Below are positions 45,524 to 54,700 of a DNA stretch of 64,000 bases, piece after piece. Source of the DNA: an uncultured bacterium (GTDB taxonomy: Bacteria > Bacillota > Clostridia > Lachnospirales > Lachnospiraceae); the NCBI GenBank assembly GCA_947651225.1, contig CANSYK010000010.1, forward strand, positions 1 to 64,000. Direction: 5' to 3'. The position numbers and the translations under genes are program-made. Position 1 is the stretch's first letter; the number at the start of each line of letters is the position of its first letter. The notes under the pieces were generated by a model. That model made no database searches, was not told the origin of the DNA, and saw nothing but the letters and a program-made list of their open reading frames with translations.

Positions 45524-46042
45524 TTGAATGATGATGATTTGGTAGAACAGATAAGACTCGGTGATGAAAAAGCGGCTGAGGAATTGATTAAACGCTATTA
45601 TACATCCATCCTGCGTTATTGTAAAAGACAGTGCTTCAATCATGAGAAAGCAGAAGATCTGACGCAGGAAACATTCTTGAAATTATTTAGGAATTTGTCT
45701 GGATATAAAGGGAAAAGGAAATTTAAAGCATATTTATACACAATAGCAAATCATTTGTGTGTTGACGAAAGCCGGAAAATGAAAGTTTACCCATTGGAAA
45801 ATGAAGAAGATATCGGATATGAATGTGATGAGATGCATCGGATAGAGGATAGATCAGAAATAGATTATCTCCTAGATGCTTTATCGCCAGAGCAAAGGGA
45901 AGCGGTCATTTTACGGTTTGGGGAGCAGCTTGAGTTTTGGGAGATTGCAAAAGTGATGGGGTGTAATATGCGGACAGCACAGAGCAGGGTTAGGAATGCG
46001 TTGAAAATTATGAGAAAGCGAGGAGCAGAAAATGAACGATAA
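45524..46042 (+). CDS. ECF-type RNA polymerase sigma factor (module 2)
   Basis: 172 residues from TTG 45524 after CAAGGAGAGGAG. Region 2: ILRYCKRQCFNHEKAEDLTQETFLKLFRNL; region 4: LSPEQREAVILRFGEQLEFWEIAKVMGCNMRTAQSRVRNALKIM. It begins the second ECF/membrane protein/ABC module and overlaps the next gene by 11 bases. A palindromic family B element lies about 90 bases upstream, close to where its promoter must be. Confidence 0.88.
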   Translation: MNDDDLVEQIRLGDEKAAEELIKRYYTSILRYCKRQCFNHEKAEDLTQETFLKLFRNLSGYKGKRKFKAYLYTIANHLCVDESRKMKVYPLENEEDIGYECDEMHRIEDRSEIDYLLDALSPEQREAVILRFGEQLEFWEIAKVMGCNMRTAQSRVRNALKIMRKRGAENER

Positions 46043-46820
46043 GGAATTAAAGAAGCATTTGCAGCAGTCTTTACAGCAGAGGGAAGAACCTGAAAAGCAG
46101 CTTAACGGGGTTAAGAGGGAAGAAACGATAAAGTCATGTATTGAAGTTATGCGTGAACAGAAATTAGCGCAGAAGGCCCAGGAAGAACCACGGATAGGGT
46201 TTGTTCGGTATCTGTCAGATATTTTCCGTTTTGAAGGAATACCGATCTTTAGTTTGCAGGTGGTTACATTATTTATTATATGTGTGACAATTTACACAGT
46301 AGCAGGCAGTCCAAGTTATATTCCTGCATTTATGCCGCTGTTTGTATTGGCTGTCATGCCAGCTATGTTCAAATGCCAATATTATGGAATGAGTGAAATG
46401 GAAGCTGTTACAAGGGCTTCCGGTTCACAGATTGTATTGGCAAAGCTGGTTTTAGCCGGGGCTGCAAATCTTTTATGTATGACGATTTTTATTTCTTTTG
46501 AGGTACATCTTAAAAATTCATATAGGAACATCGGACAAATTATTTTATATTGCCTGGTTCCATATTTAGTGTGTATGGTCAGTATGCTGCGTCTGATTCG
46601 ATTGCATGGGAAAGAAAACATACAAATCTGTACGGTTATAGTGCTTGCTTCCTGCCTGGGTTGGGGTGTGCTGGCAAGAACTATGCCGTGGCTGTATGAA
46701 GCATCTGCTTTTGCTTTATGGATTGTTGCCTTTTTATTTTTTACAATGTTTTTCATAAAGGAAATTTATTTTATTATAATAGCGAGAAAGGAAGGGAAAA
46801 TGTATGGAATTATTGCTTGA
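46032..46820 (+). CDS. Membrane protein of ECF/ABC module 2
   Basis: 262 residues. A charged, helical N-terminal cytosolic region of about 75 residues (DKELKKHLQQSLQQREEPEKQL; KAQEEPRIGFVRYLSDIFRFEG) is followed by six membrane segments. It corresponds in place and topology to 24035-24793 of module 1. Probable anti-sigma or regulatory component. The 3' end overlaps the ABC ATPase gene by 17 bases. Confidence 0.65.
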   Translation: MNDKELKKHLQQSLQQREEPEKQLNGVKREETIKSCIEVMREQKLAQKAQEEPRIGFVRYLSDIFRFEGIPIFSLQVVTLFIICVTIYTVAGSPSYIPAFMPLFVLAVMPAMFKCQYYGMSEMEAVTRASGSQIVLAKLVLAGAANLLCMTIFISFEVHLKNSYRNIGQIILYCLVPYLVCMVSMLRLIRLHGKENIQICTVIVLASCLGWGVLARTMPWLYEASAFALWIVAFLFFTMFFIKEIYFIIIARKEGKMYGIIA

Positions 46821-47679
46821 CCGACTGACAAAGCATTACGGCAGCAAAATAGCTGTGGATCAGGTTAGTGCAACATTAAAGCCAGGAGTATATGGTCTTT
46901 TGGGGGCTAATGGTGCAGGAAAGACAACACTGATGAGGATGTTGTGTGCCATTTTGGAATCAACTTCTGGAGAGGTATTTTTGAATGGGAAAGAGGTGAT
47001 TTCAATGGGGGCAGATTATAGAAATGTATTGGGGTATCTTCCGCAGGATTTTGGATATTATCCTAATTATACAGCGATGGAATTTTTGATGTATGTTTCT
47101 GCCCTCAAAGGAATACCGAGAAAAATTGCAAGGAAACGGGCAGGAGAATTATTAGAAGAAGTAGGTCTAAGCAATGTTGCTGATAAGAAAGTAAAGACCT
47201 TTTCTGGCGGTATGAAGCAGAGGGTAGGAATTGCACAGGCATTATTGAATAATCCGGATATATTGATTTTAGATGAACCGACAGCAGGATTAGACCCGAA
47301 GGAACGGGTACGTTTTCGTAATCTGCTTTCTGATTATGCCGGAGATAAAATCGTTATCCTTTCTACACACATTGTTTCTGATATAGAGGCTATAGCCGAT
47401 GAAGTCCTGCTTATGAAAAAGGGGAAATTTGTGTTGCAGGGTACAGTTCCAGAGTTAATTCGGAAAGCAGCCGGAAAAGTATGGGAACTGACAATATCTT
47501 CTGCAGAAGCGAAAAGATGGCAGGCAAAAGTAACAGTTGCAAATTTAAGACATGAGGGGAGTCAGGTGGTGCTTCGCATTATTTCAGATAATAAGCCGAG
47601 CGAAATGGCTGTTCCATGCGAAGCCACATTAGAGGATTTATATCTATATTATTTCCCGACAGAGGAAGGAGTGCATTAG
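46804..47679 (+). CDS. ABC transporter ATP-binding protein (module 2)
   Basis: 291 residues. Walker A GANGAGKTT, Q loop in LPQDFGYYPNY, signature FSGGM, Walker B ILILDEPTAGLD, switch histidine STHIVSD. It shares long blocks with the module 1 ATPase (DEPTAGLD-KERVRFRNL), so the two modules are paralogous. A C-terminal 80-residue accessory domain is present. The following permease starts two bases after its stop. Confidence 0.9.
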   Translation: MELLLDRLTKHYGSKIAVDQVSATLKPGVYGLLGANGAGKTTLMRMLCAILESTSGEVFLNGKEVISMGADYRNVLGYLPQDFGYYPNYTAMEFLMYVSALKGIPRKIARKRAGELLEEVGLSNVADKKVKTFSGGMKQRVGIAQALLNNPDILILDEPTAGLDPKERVRFRNLLSDYAGDKIVILSTHIVSDIEAIADEVLLMKKGKFVLQGTVPELIRKAAGKVWELTISSAEAKRWQAKVTVANLRHEGSQVVLRIISDNKPSEMAVPCEATLEDLYLYYFPTEEGVH

Positions 47680-47681
47680 TG

Positions 47682-48894
47682 ATGGAACTATTTTTATTAG
47701 AGCATAAAAAATTATGGCGTAAAATGAGTACCAAAATAAGTGTTTTTCTGTGTTTTATTTATATTGTAATTTTTGGGAGCGTACTTTCATTCCAATGGTT
47801 CAGCTTTGGCAGTTCCGATGACTATACAAGTGCTTTTGGAAATAACTTTGACGGATATAAGATGATAAAGGATAGTCAGGAATATTCTCTTACTTTTGGT
47901 GAGGAACTTACGGGCGGGAGTTTACAGCAAATAGTAAGGGATTATCAAAGAATGGAAGCGGCTGGACTGGAAACGGAATTGGAAAAAACAGACTGGAAAA
48001 TTATCAATAGCTGGTTAGGAACTTTGTATCCTGAACTTCGGGACCCAGGAAACTACAAGACGATGATATGCTATGTGAATCCGGATAAGCTAACAGGCTT
48101 TTATGAAAGAAGGCAAAAGGCAGTTCAGGATTTTTTGGAGAACAGTGGTCAGGTTGGGGCAGAAAAAGAGTATCTTTTACAGATGGACTCAAATGTAAAA
48201 GAACCATACCGATATGAATGGGTAGAAGGATGGTCGGTATTGCTTGGTGATGGAGTTGCCGGTATAGGTGATGTAATGGTGCTGTTCCTTGCAATTACTT
48301 TGTCATCATTATTTGCCGGAGAGTGGCATAGCAATACAAGTTCATTAGTCTTAACAACAAGAAATGGGTGGAAGAAGATTGCCTTTGTAAAAATATGTAC
48401 TGGTTTATCGTTTACAATGGAATTTTTTGCTATACTTATGGTTGGAAGCGTTGTATCGCAGATTTTTTTTTTGGGGAACTGCTGGATGGGATATGCCGAT
48501 TCAGACGATAAAACTGATCGCCATTGCACCCATAAATATGCTACAGGCAGAGATTTTCGAGTATGCCTTTACCTTCTTGGGGGCAATCGGGTTTGCAGGA
48601 GTTGTCATGTTCATATCAGCTAAAACACGGAGTAATGTGTTGGCATTGCTGTTTAGTTTGGCGGTTGTATATGGGCCAATGATGATTGCTGAATATCTGC
48701 CATATTGGGTGCAGAAGTTATTGGATTTAATTCCACTGGCAGGAAGCGCAGCAGATATTTTCCGTACAAATACGTTTCATATCTTTGGGAAATATGTGTG
48801 GTCACCTTATTTGCTGATCATTGTTCCGGTTTTGATTGGTATCCTGTGTATACCGCTTGCGGTAAAGGGCTGGTCAAGGCGGTTGGGGGCTTGA
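47682..48894 (+). pseudogene. ABC permease of module 2, frameshifted in a T10 run
   Basis: ATG 47682 opens a permease with membrane segment KISVFLCFIYIVIFGSVLSFQWF, a large extracytoplasmic loop and then further membrane segments beginning at GIGDVMVLFLAITLSSLFAGEW. The frame is lost at the T10 run 48463-48472. With nine Ts it reads VVSQIFFWGTAGWDMPIQTIKLIAI and continues through three or more membrane segments to the stop at 48894. The equivalent gene of module 1 is also frameshifted in a T run. Confidence 0.75.
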
Positions 48895-48925
48895 GGGAAA
48901 ACGGAAGATTAAACGGAAGAAAAAA

Positions 48926-49126
48926 CATTACAATTTCAAAATGATTCTCGCCATCGGCTATCGTGTCCGTTCCAATGTGGGAATGCATTTTAGAAATTGG
49001 GCTACTCGTATATTATAGGAGTATTCCCGCAAGGGATTTGCTATGGACGATGAACATCTCAAAAATCCAAAGCAGTTTGGAGAGGGCTATTTTGACGAAC
49101 CCAGTAATGACAAAGAGGCAGAATAA
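48926..49126 (+). pseudogene. RhuM-family fragment
   Basis: HYNFKMILAIGYRVRSNVGMHFRNWAT, a TAG at 49016-49018, then RKGFAMDDEHLKNPKQFGEGYFDE. This is the conserved central block of the RhuM (virulence/mobile-element) family. Both ends of the gene are gone and the middle carries a nonsense codon. Confidence 0.75.
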
Positions 49127-49157
49127 TAGATTGTTTCGTCTTTCACGGATAAAAAAC

Positions 49158-49192
49158 TATAGTAAACGCATGTATTTTATGCGTTTACTATA
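49158..49192. repeat. 35-bp palindromic repeat, family B
   Basis: TATAGTAAACGCAT-GTATTTT-ATGCGTTTACTATA, same as 45396-45430 and the reverse-oriented copy at 14276-14310. Confidence 0.85.
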
Positions 49193-49262
49193 ATTCTAAC
49201 CAAGGCACATTTTGAACGCAAAACATGAGGCTGCAAGAGATATCATAAAGGAGGATAAAGAT

Positions 49263-49856
49263 ATGAATATAAAAAAGGAACTTGAAACGAAAGTAGGTAT
49301 AACAAACGGTATATATATAAACAACATTGATATTGACCCACTTGCGATTAAGGCAATTATGATAAATGAAGTTGTTCCCTCTGACCCCTTACAGGATTTT
49401 TATGGAACCCCAGACGCTGATTATCTGAAAACAACGATCCCTCTTTTGCAAGGGGCGGGAACAGAGGTTACTTCTATACAAGATATATTACAAATGGGTA
49501 TCTATATCACAAATGCCGTAAAAACCCCAAAGACAGAATACGCCATTGATAAAAGCAGTATTGAAAATAGTCTGCCTTATTTAGAAGCAGAGCTTTCTTT
49601 ATTCCCCAATATAAAGGTTATTATGCTTATGGGTGATGTTGCAAAGAAATCCTTTAACATGATTACAAAAAAGTTAACAAAGAAAAATGTTATTCCCGCC
49701 ATTTCCACCTATAAATTGCGGAATAGTGAAATCTATTATGGGGATATCAGGGTAATGCCATCATACATAATGACAGGGGGAAACATTTTAATCGAAAAGT
49801 CAAAAGTAACAATGGCAACGGAGGATATTGCTGCTATGTTAGAAATAATCAAGTAA
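49263..49856 (+). CDS. Uracil-DNA glycosylase-family protein
   Basis: 197 residues from ATG 49263 after AAAGGAGG. AIMINEVVPSDPLQDFYG resembles the N-terminal loop of a clostridial branch of the uracil-DNA glycosylase superfamily; VIMLMGDVAKKSFN is the central strand and VRVMPSYIMTGGN-type sequence (here IRVMPSYIMTGGNIL) the late motif. The catalytic aspartate of classic UDG cannot be placed with certainty, so the activity is unproven. It stands between a palindromic repeat and orphan immunity genes. Confidence 0.65.
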   Translation: MNIKKELETKVGITNGIYINNIDIDPLAIKAIMINEVVPSDPLQDFYGTPDADYLKTTIPLLQGAGTEVTSIQDILQMGIYITNAVKTPKTEYAIDKSSIENSLPYLEAELSLFPNIKVIMLMGDVAKKSFNMITKKLTKKNVIPAISTYKLRNSEIYYGDIRVMPSYIMTGGNILIEKSKVTMATEDIAAMLEIIK

Positions 49857-49888
49857 AACCCACATAATAATTTTGCTTAAATGAAAAC

Positions 49889-50107
49889 GTGGGTGCGCTT
49901 ATTCTTTGTCATAAGGCATTGGGACTTCCTGCAACAGTATCTGCATTGGTAATGCTTTCGGGTTCGCTTGTAACAGCAGTTGTGGAGCCATTTGCAGGAA
50001 GAAGCATGGCCTATAGCATCCTGATCCCTGAGAAAGTTTGGATGCTATTTCTTTTGCATTTCAACCACCCCTTTTATAGTAACATTGAAAAAGATCATAA
50101 AAAGTGA
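49889..50107 (+). pseudogene. Possible membrane-transporter fragment
   Basis: An open frame reads LGLPATVSALVMLSGSLVTAVVEPFAGRSMAYSILIP, which looks like one or two membrane segments of a transporter, without a ribosome binding site. I do not recognise the family; it may be chance. Confidence 0.2.
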
Positions 50108-50178
50108 GATGATTTATTCGTAGATATGTGATAGAATCATTTTAGGTAATAAAATTGTAATTTGAGAGAGGTATAGTT

Positions 50179-50727
50179 ATGGCATTAGAAAAAGTTTATG
50201 ATTATTTTCACAATTATGATAAGCAGACTTATCAGGTTGTAGCTTGTATGGGAAATGAGCCATCGGAGCAAGATATAAAAAATTTTGAAAATCAGTATGG
50301 GATAAATCTTCCTGCTGATTTTAGAGAATTTACTATGTCCCCATTAAGCGGGCTTTATATGGAGGTGCGGGAAGAAATATGGCCGCAAGCGAAGCTGTAT
50401 GATATAGGGCCGTTTTGGTCGTTCTGCCGTGGGATTATAGTTTATGGAATTGCTAATGGAATACCCGATTTTTTGGACATCCGTGAAAAGACAAAAGAAC
50501 TGCATGATGAAGGTTTTACTGATTTTATTCCATTCTTGTCCATCATAGGAAATGGCGATGAAATATTCTGTTTTGATAAGGACAAAAAAATAGTTCTTCT
50601 TGACTACTATACAACAGGAGAAGCTACACCAATTGAAGGGACTTTTTCAGATTGTTTGATGAACCAAATTGCGGAGTTGGAAGAACGGAAAAACAAGAAA
50701 CTCCGGGGAGAGGATAAAATTGACTAA
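50179..50727 (+). CDS. SMI1/KNR4 (SUKH) family immunity protein
   Basis: 182 residues from ATG 50179 after GAGAGAGG. PSEQDIKNFENQYGINLPADFREFTMSPLSGLY is the SUKH N-terminal motif; FLSIIGNGDEIFCFDKDKKIVLLDYYTTGEATPIEGTFSDCL is the C-terminal part. SUKH proteins usually protect against nuclease toxins delivered by contact-dependent or type VII systems. No toxin gene adjoins it, so it is an orphan immunity gene, possibly kept against competitors. Confidence 0.85.
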   Translation: MALEKVYDYFHNYDKQTYQVVACMGNEPSEQDIKNFENQYGINLPADFREFTMSPLSGLYMEVREEIWPQAKLYDIGPFWSFCRGIIVYGIANGIPDFLDIREKTKELHDEGFTDFIPFLSIIGNGDEIFCFDKDKKIVLLDYYTTGEATPIEGTFSDCLMNQIAELEERKNKKLRGEDKID

Positions 50728-50939
50728 TTCACGTTTGCTGGAAAATGAAAAAATCGGGATTGCCTGAACGACCTGCTGACAGATACAGGATTTTCAAGTT
50801 ATTTTTGAGTTGCAGTCTTTTGGAACTGTCCATTGCTTTTGCGTTTATAGATGAAGGACAGAGTGGAAATCTGCAAAGGATTGAGGCATAATTTTTATGC
50901 TGGCAGAGTCAAAATTTTATATGAAGGGAATGGAGAACA

Positions 50940-51194
50940 GTGAAAAAATATCAATGTCCTTGTTGTGGGTATTACACATTTAATGTTCCTGCAAATGAAG
51001 ACTGCGGATTTATTTGTCCAGTTTGTTTTTGGGAAAATGATCCTTTCATTGCTTCCGATAGTGAGCCGAGCGACTCCAATCATGGAATAACATTAAAAAA
51101 GGCAAAAAGCAACTATTTGAAATTTGGTGCTTGCGAAAAAGAAATGCTATGCCATGTCCGTCCGCCAAAAGATGATGAAAAAGAGCAGTTATAA
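50940..51194 (+). CDS. CPCC family cysteine-rich protein
   Basis: 84 residues with a GTG start at 50940 after AATGGAGAAC. Two cysteine pairs, KYQCPCCGYYTF and CGFICPVCFWEND, define the Cys_rich_CPCC family, a probable zinc binder common in polymorphic-toxin immunity loci. It follows the SUKH gene by 212 bases. Downstream, 51195-51339 has a frame (IGGSVVTKDIRDEV) that I cannot assign. Confidence 0.8.
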   Translation: MKKYQCPCCGYYTFNVPANEDCGFICPVCFWENDPFIASDSEPSDSNHGITLKKAKSNYLKFGACEKEMLCHVRPPKDDEKEQL

Positions 51195-51411
51195 TGTGTG
51201 GATAGGCGGGAGTGTTGTGACCAAAGATATACGGGACGAGGTTGCTGCTGCGGGCAGTTCCTGCAGGGGGATTCGTGAGATTATGGAAGAAGGACAGAAA
51301 TATTATTTTAAGAAGAGAGTTTTTGATGTGGAAGTATAACAGGTATTCGGGAAGCGGTTGTAAATTTAGAACCGTCTTGTCGTATTATCGGAATGGAAAC
51401 AGGTGGAAAAG

Positions 51412-52752
51412 ATGGCGGCAACAAAAGATATGACAACTGGCAATCCGGCCAGACTGCTGTTTGGTTTTTCGCTGCCCTTAATGTTGGGGAATGTTTTTCA
51501 ACAGTTTTATACGATTGTGGATACAATCATTGTGGGGCAGGGAGTGGGAATGCAGGCCCTGGCATCTATTGGTGCAGCCGACTGGCTGAACTGGCTGTTT
51601 TTGTGGATGGCGGCTGGCATGACACAGGGTTTTTCGATTCTCTTTGCACAGTATTATGGGGGAAAGGATGATAAATCATTACATAAATCCATTGGAAATG
51701 CAGTTATCCTTACCATCGGGGCGGCAGTTGTGCTGACTGTGGTGGGGGAATTTATGGCACCGCCGATGCTGGCACTTTTGAAAACACCAGAAGATATTAT
51801 TGCAGGTTCCCTGACCTATCTGCGGGTTATGATTGGCGGCCTTACGGTCATCATGTTTTACAATCTGGAAGCCTCTCTTTTAAGGGCGCTGGGGGATGGA
51901 CGTTCTCCTTTAATAGCCATGGTAATTGCTTCCTGCACGAATATAGGGTTGGATTTATTGTTTGTGATGGGATTCCATTTGGGCATTGCCGGTGCGGCTG
52001 CGGCAACGCTGATTGCACAGGGGATTTCCTGCATTTATTGCTTTGTTGTCTTTCGCAGGATTTCCTTTTTGAAACTGAAGCGTCAGGATTTTGTAATAGA
52101 TATCAGCTTGGCAAAGAGGCTTTTAAGGCTGGGGATGCCTGTTATGCTCCAGGATGCGATCATCAGTGTTGGCGGAATGGTGCTCCAGTCAGTCATAAAT
52201 GGGTTCGGTGTATTGTTTGTAGCGGGTTTCACAGCAACGAATAAATTGTATGGTATTTTAGAGACAGCAGCCATTTCATACGGGTATGCAATCTCTACTT
52301 TTGTGGCTCAGAATAAAGGGGCGGGAAACGATGGGCGGATCAAAGTGGGCATGAGGAAAGGGATCGTTATGGCGTTTGCTACCTCAGTGCTGATTTCTGT
52401 CCTTATGTTCATATGGGGAAAAGATGTACTTTCTTTGTTCATTTCAGCAGAAGAAGTACAGGCGGAACAGGTATTGCAGATTGCCCATCATTATTTGATG
52501 GTTATGAGCGCTTTCCTGATTATATTGTATGCCCTGCATACTTATCGCAGCGCCCTGCAGGGGATGGGAGATACTGTTATACCCATGGTATCCGGAATGG
52601 TAGAGTTTACTATGAGGGTATCTGCCGCCATATTTCTGCCACGGTTCATAGGGCAGGAAGGAATATTTTATGCAGAGATTCTGGCATGGTCGGGAGCCTG
52701 TGTGCTGCTGGTAACGGTGTATTACAAAAGGATTGCATTTTCCAAAACATAA
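51412..52752 (+). CDS. MATE-family multidrug efflux transporter
   Basis: 446 residues, twelve membrane segments. MTTGNPARLLFGFSLPLMLGNVFQQFYTIVDTIIVGQ is the typical N terminus, with repeats in the second half (LRLGMPVMLQDAIISVGGMVLQSVINGFG). It exports cationic or xenobiotic compounds using sodium or protons. ATG 51412 is chosen; GTG 51403 is an alternative. No regulator is adjacent. The gene is intact although it lies in a heavily decayed stretch. Confidence 0.92.
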   Translation: MAATKDMTTGNPARLLFGFSLPLMLGNVFQQFYTIVDTIIVGQGVGMQALASIGAADWLNWLFLWMAAGMTQGFSILFAQYYGGKDDKSLHKSIGNAVILTIGAAVVLTVVGEFMAPPMLALLKTPEDIIAGSLTYLRVMIGGLTVIMFYNLEASLLRALGDGRSPLIAMVIASCTNIGLDLLFVMGFHLGIAGAAAATLIAQGISCIYCFVVFRRISFLKLKRQDFVIDISLAKRLLRLGMPVMLQDAIISVGGMVLQSVINGFGVLFVAGFTATNKLYGILETAAISYGYAISTFVAQNKGAGNDGRIKVGMRKGIVMAFATSVLISVLMFIWGKDVLSLFISAEEVQAEQVLQIAHHYLMVMSAFLIILYALHTYRSALQGMGDTVIPMVSGMVEFTMRVSAAIFLPRFIGQEGIFYAEILAWSGACVLLVTVYYKRIAFSKT

Positions 52753-52826
52753 AAGAGGGAAAATGTTATAAAATAAAAGTGAAAACAAGAAAATAAAATG
52801 ACAAACACGTGGCAAACTACTGTTAT

Positions 52827-52958
52827 ATGATGAGTGCGGAAGATATAGCCAAAGAGCTAAATTGTTCAAAATCTCATGCCTACAAGAGTGTAAAAGAACT
52901 GAACAGGGGACTTGCAGGACGGGGGTATATTACAATGGCAGGACGGTATGGCTTATAA
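52827..52958 (+). pseudogene. Xis-like helix-turn-helix relic of a conjugative element
   Basis: 43 residues: MMSAEDIAKELNCSKSHAYKSVKELNRGLAGRGYITMAGR, the excisionase/regulator placed just before the integrase in many clostridial integrative elements. The usual C-terminal residues are replaced by YGL and a stop, and the integrase start overlaps it. Confidence 0.6.
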
Positions 52959-53203
52959 GGAGAAAGATACGAAAAAGTGGTCGGTGTAACGGTTTGAAAC
53001 AACGGCAAAAGGAGAGAAGAAAAAGCGGAGAAAGAGAGGATTTGAAACAAAAAGAGGAACGTTAGAGTATGAGAGACAAAAGAAATTGAGCAGTAGCCGA
53101 AGCCTGGATATGAAGTTGAGCGAGATTACCGCTTCACAAATCATACAGTGGCAGAACGAAATGCAGACAAAGGGATATTCGGAAAGCCATTATCAAAAAG
53201 CCT
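52948..53203 (+). pseudogene. N-terminal relic of a Tn916-type tyrosine integrase
   Basis: MAYKEKDTKKWSV, a TAA at 52987-52989 in place of an aromatic codon, then RFETTAKGEKKKRRKRGFETKR, LEYERQKK and, after a deletion, KLSEITASQIIQWQNEMQTKGYSESHYQK. Sequence then enters the palindromic repeat at about 53204. The catalytic domain is absent. Confidence 0.75.
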
Positions 53204-53630
53204 CGCCGTGGCCCGCTACGTTGCTAAGCGCCAGTGGCGCTTGTTTAGCAAGGATCGAAGCGGAGCGTAGAACTACGTTTTTTTCTTTGCACTCGGAAAA
53301 ACATTCTTCGTAACTTGTTCATTTAATTTATTTACAGTTCCTAAGAAAGTGAAGCACATGGGAAATTCCGATTGTAAACTAACGATTCTATAGGTGCTTA
53401 TCACACCTCATAGAGTTTTAATAAAATCCTCCAAATTCCTTGAAAACAATGGATTTATCACAATGTGCTCGCCTTATCCCTTTATATGGCTTCACACAAT
53501 GTTACTCTTTTTTTGATTGCTCATAAGGGCAAAATCAAGGGCAAGAAAATCTCATAACAAGATATAACAAAGTGTGGCAATCGGAGAACTGTGATATATG
53601 TGCGAATATATTATACTGGAGGATTTCAAA
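53204..53630. other. Repeat-filled gap after the integrase relic
   Basis: Holds the hairpin repeat 53221-53251, outer CTACG/CGTAG arms, and an 18-bp sequence TTTATTTACAGTTCCTAA (53327-53344) that also occurs at 18961-18978. No gene is supported in the remaining bases. Confidence 0.5.
53221..53251. repeat. Palindromic repeat with CGCCAGTGG core, second copy
   Basis: TTGCTAA-GCGCC-AGT-GGCGC-TTGT-TTAGCAA: two nested perfect stems. It shares the plan TTGC..CGCCAGTGG..GCAA with the element between rpsS and rplV. Confidence 0.7.
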
Positions 53631-54008
53631 ATGGACAAGTACATTTACGATGATAAAAATAATCTGTGGTATGAACTGCAAGGAGATTATCATATTCCTT
53701 GTCTTGTTTTACCTGCCGAGGAAGAACAGCCAATAGGCGTATGGGGACAGCGTCATTTGCGCTATCTCAAAGAGTACCGCAGAGGTACATATATTAATCT
53801 ACTGACAAGCGGCAAACTCATCGCTTCCCTTGCAGAGATTGATAAACAGGCGCAAGAACGCTTTGAAAGGCTCATTGAGGGCATGAAACAGGCACAGGGT
53901 ATTACGGAACAGTTAAAGGCTGAAAACGCTTTTGAATGGATAGGACGAGTGAATAATATACGAGCGTGTGCAGAGGGGATTGTAAATGAGGAAATAATCT
54001 ACGCATAA
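53631..54008 (+). CDS. tnpV: TnpV transposon-encoded protein
   Basis: 125 residues from ATG 53631. KYIYDDKNNLWYELQGDYHIPCL and GVWGQRHLRYLKEYRRGTYINLL are diagnostic of TnpV, carried by clostridial mobilisable transposons of the Tn4451/Tn5397-like group. Its function is unknown. The large resolvase and mobilisation genes that normally accompany it are missing here, so it is a leftover of a mobile element. The GGAGG-like site is weak (CTGGAGG, about 11 bases before the ATG). Confidence 0.85.
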   Translation: MDKYIYDDKNNLWYELQGDYHIPCLVLPAEEEQPIGVWGQRHLRYLKEYRRGTYINLLTSGKLIASLAEIDKQAQERFERLIEGMKQAQGITEQLKAENAFEWIGRVNNIRACAEGIVNEEIIYA

Positions 54009-54103
54009 CAGACTGGCGGCAGAGGTCTAAACTCTGTCGCCTATTGACTTTTTGATGATTTTGATTATAATAAATCACATGATGTAAAACAAGTGATTTA
54101 AAA

Positions 54104-54700
54104 ATGGAGAATAAAAATATGCCACCGAAAGCAAAATTTACAAAAGCAGAAATTATTGAAGCCGCATTAAATATTGTCAGGACAGACGGATATGAAGCTT
54201 TAACTTCCAGAGCATTGGGAACATACCTCGCCAGCTCTGCAAGACCGATTTTTACTGTATTCAAAAATATGGAAGAAGTTCAGCAGGCTATGATTGAGGC
54301 AGCTAAAACTTTGTATTTAGAATATGTCAATAAAGGTTTAGCAGCGGCGCACCCTTTCAAAGGCGTAGGTACGCAATATATTCTTTTTTCTGTTAATGAG
54401 TCAAAACTTTTTCAGCTCCTCTTTATGACGGAGCAAAAACAAATTCCCGACTTATCAGGTGTACTTCCGCTGATAGATGAAAGTTATGAGCAAATTCTAT
54501 TGTCAATTCAAGATGATTACAAAATTTGCAAGGCATCTGCGAAAAAACTATATCATCATCTTTGGATATATACACACGGAATTGCATCGCTTTGTGCCAC
54601 AAAAATGTGCCGCTTTACAGACGAAGAAATCAGTACAATGATTACTGAGGTATGTATGAGCATTTTGAAAAAGATAAAGGAAGAAGAAAATAATGATTAA
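54104..54700 (+). CDS. TetR-family transcriptional regulator
   Basis: 198 residues. The helix-turn-helix is FTKAEIIEAALNIVRTDGYEALTSRALGTYLASSARPIFTVFKNMEEV; the ligand domain follows. ATG 54104 or 54119 could start it. It overlaps the ABC ATPase gene by eight bases and so is the first gene of a TetR-ABC-FtsX operon, which it likely represses until a toxic compound or peptide is sensed. Confidence 0.88.
   Translation: MENKNMPPKAKFTKAEIIEAALNIVRTDGYEALTSRALGTYLASSARPIFTVFKNMEEVQQAMIEAAKTLYLEYVNKGLAAAHPFKGVGTQYILFSVNESKLFQLLFMTEQKQIPDLSGVLPLIDESYEQILLSIQDDYKICKASAKKLYHHLWIYTHGIASLCATKMCRFTDEEISTMITEVCMSILKKIKEEENND

Noticed and set aside
14276-49192. Repeated palindromes as a CRISPR array
   Set aside because: Copies are singletons far apart, with no regular spacers and no cas genes.
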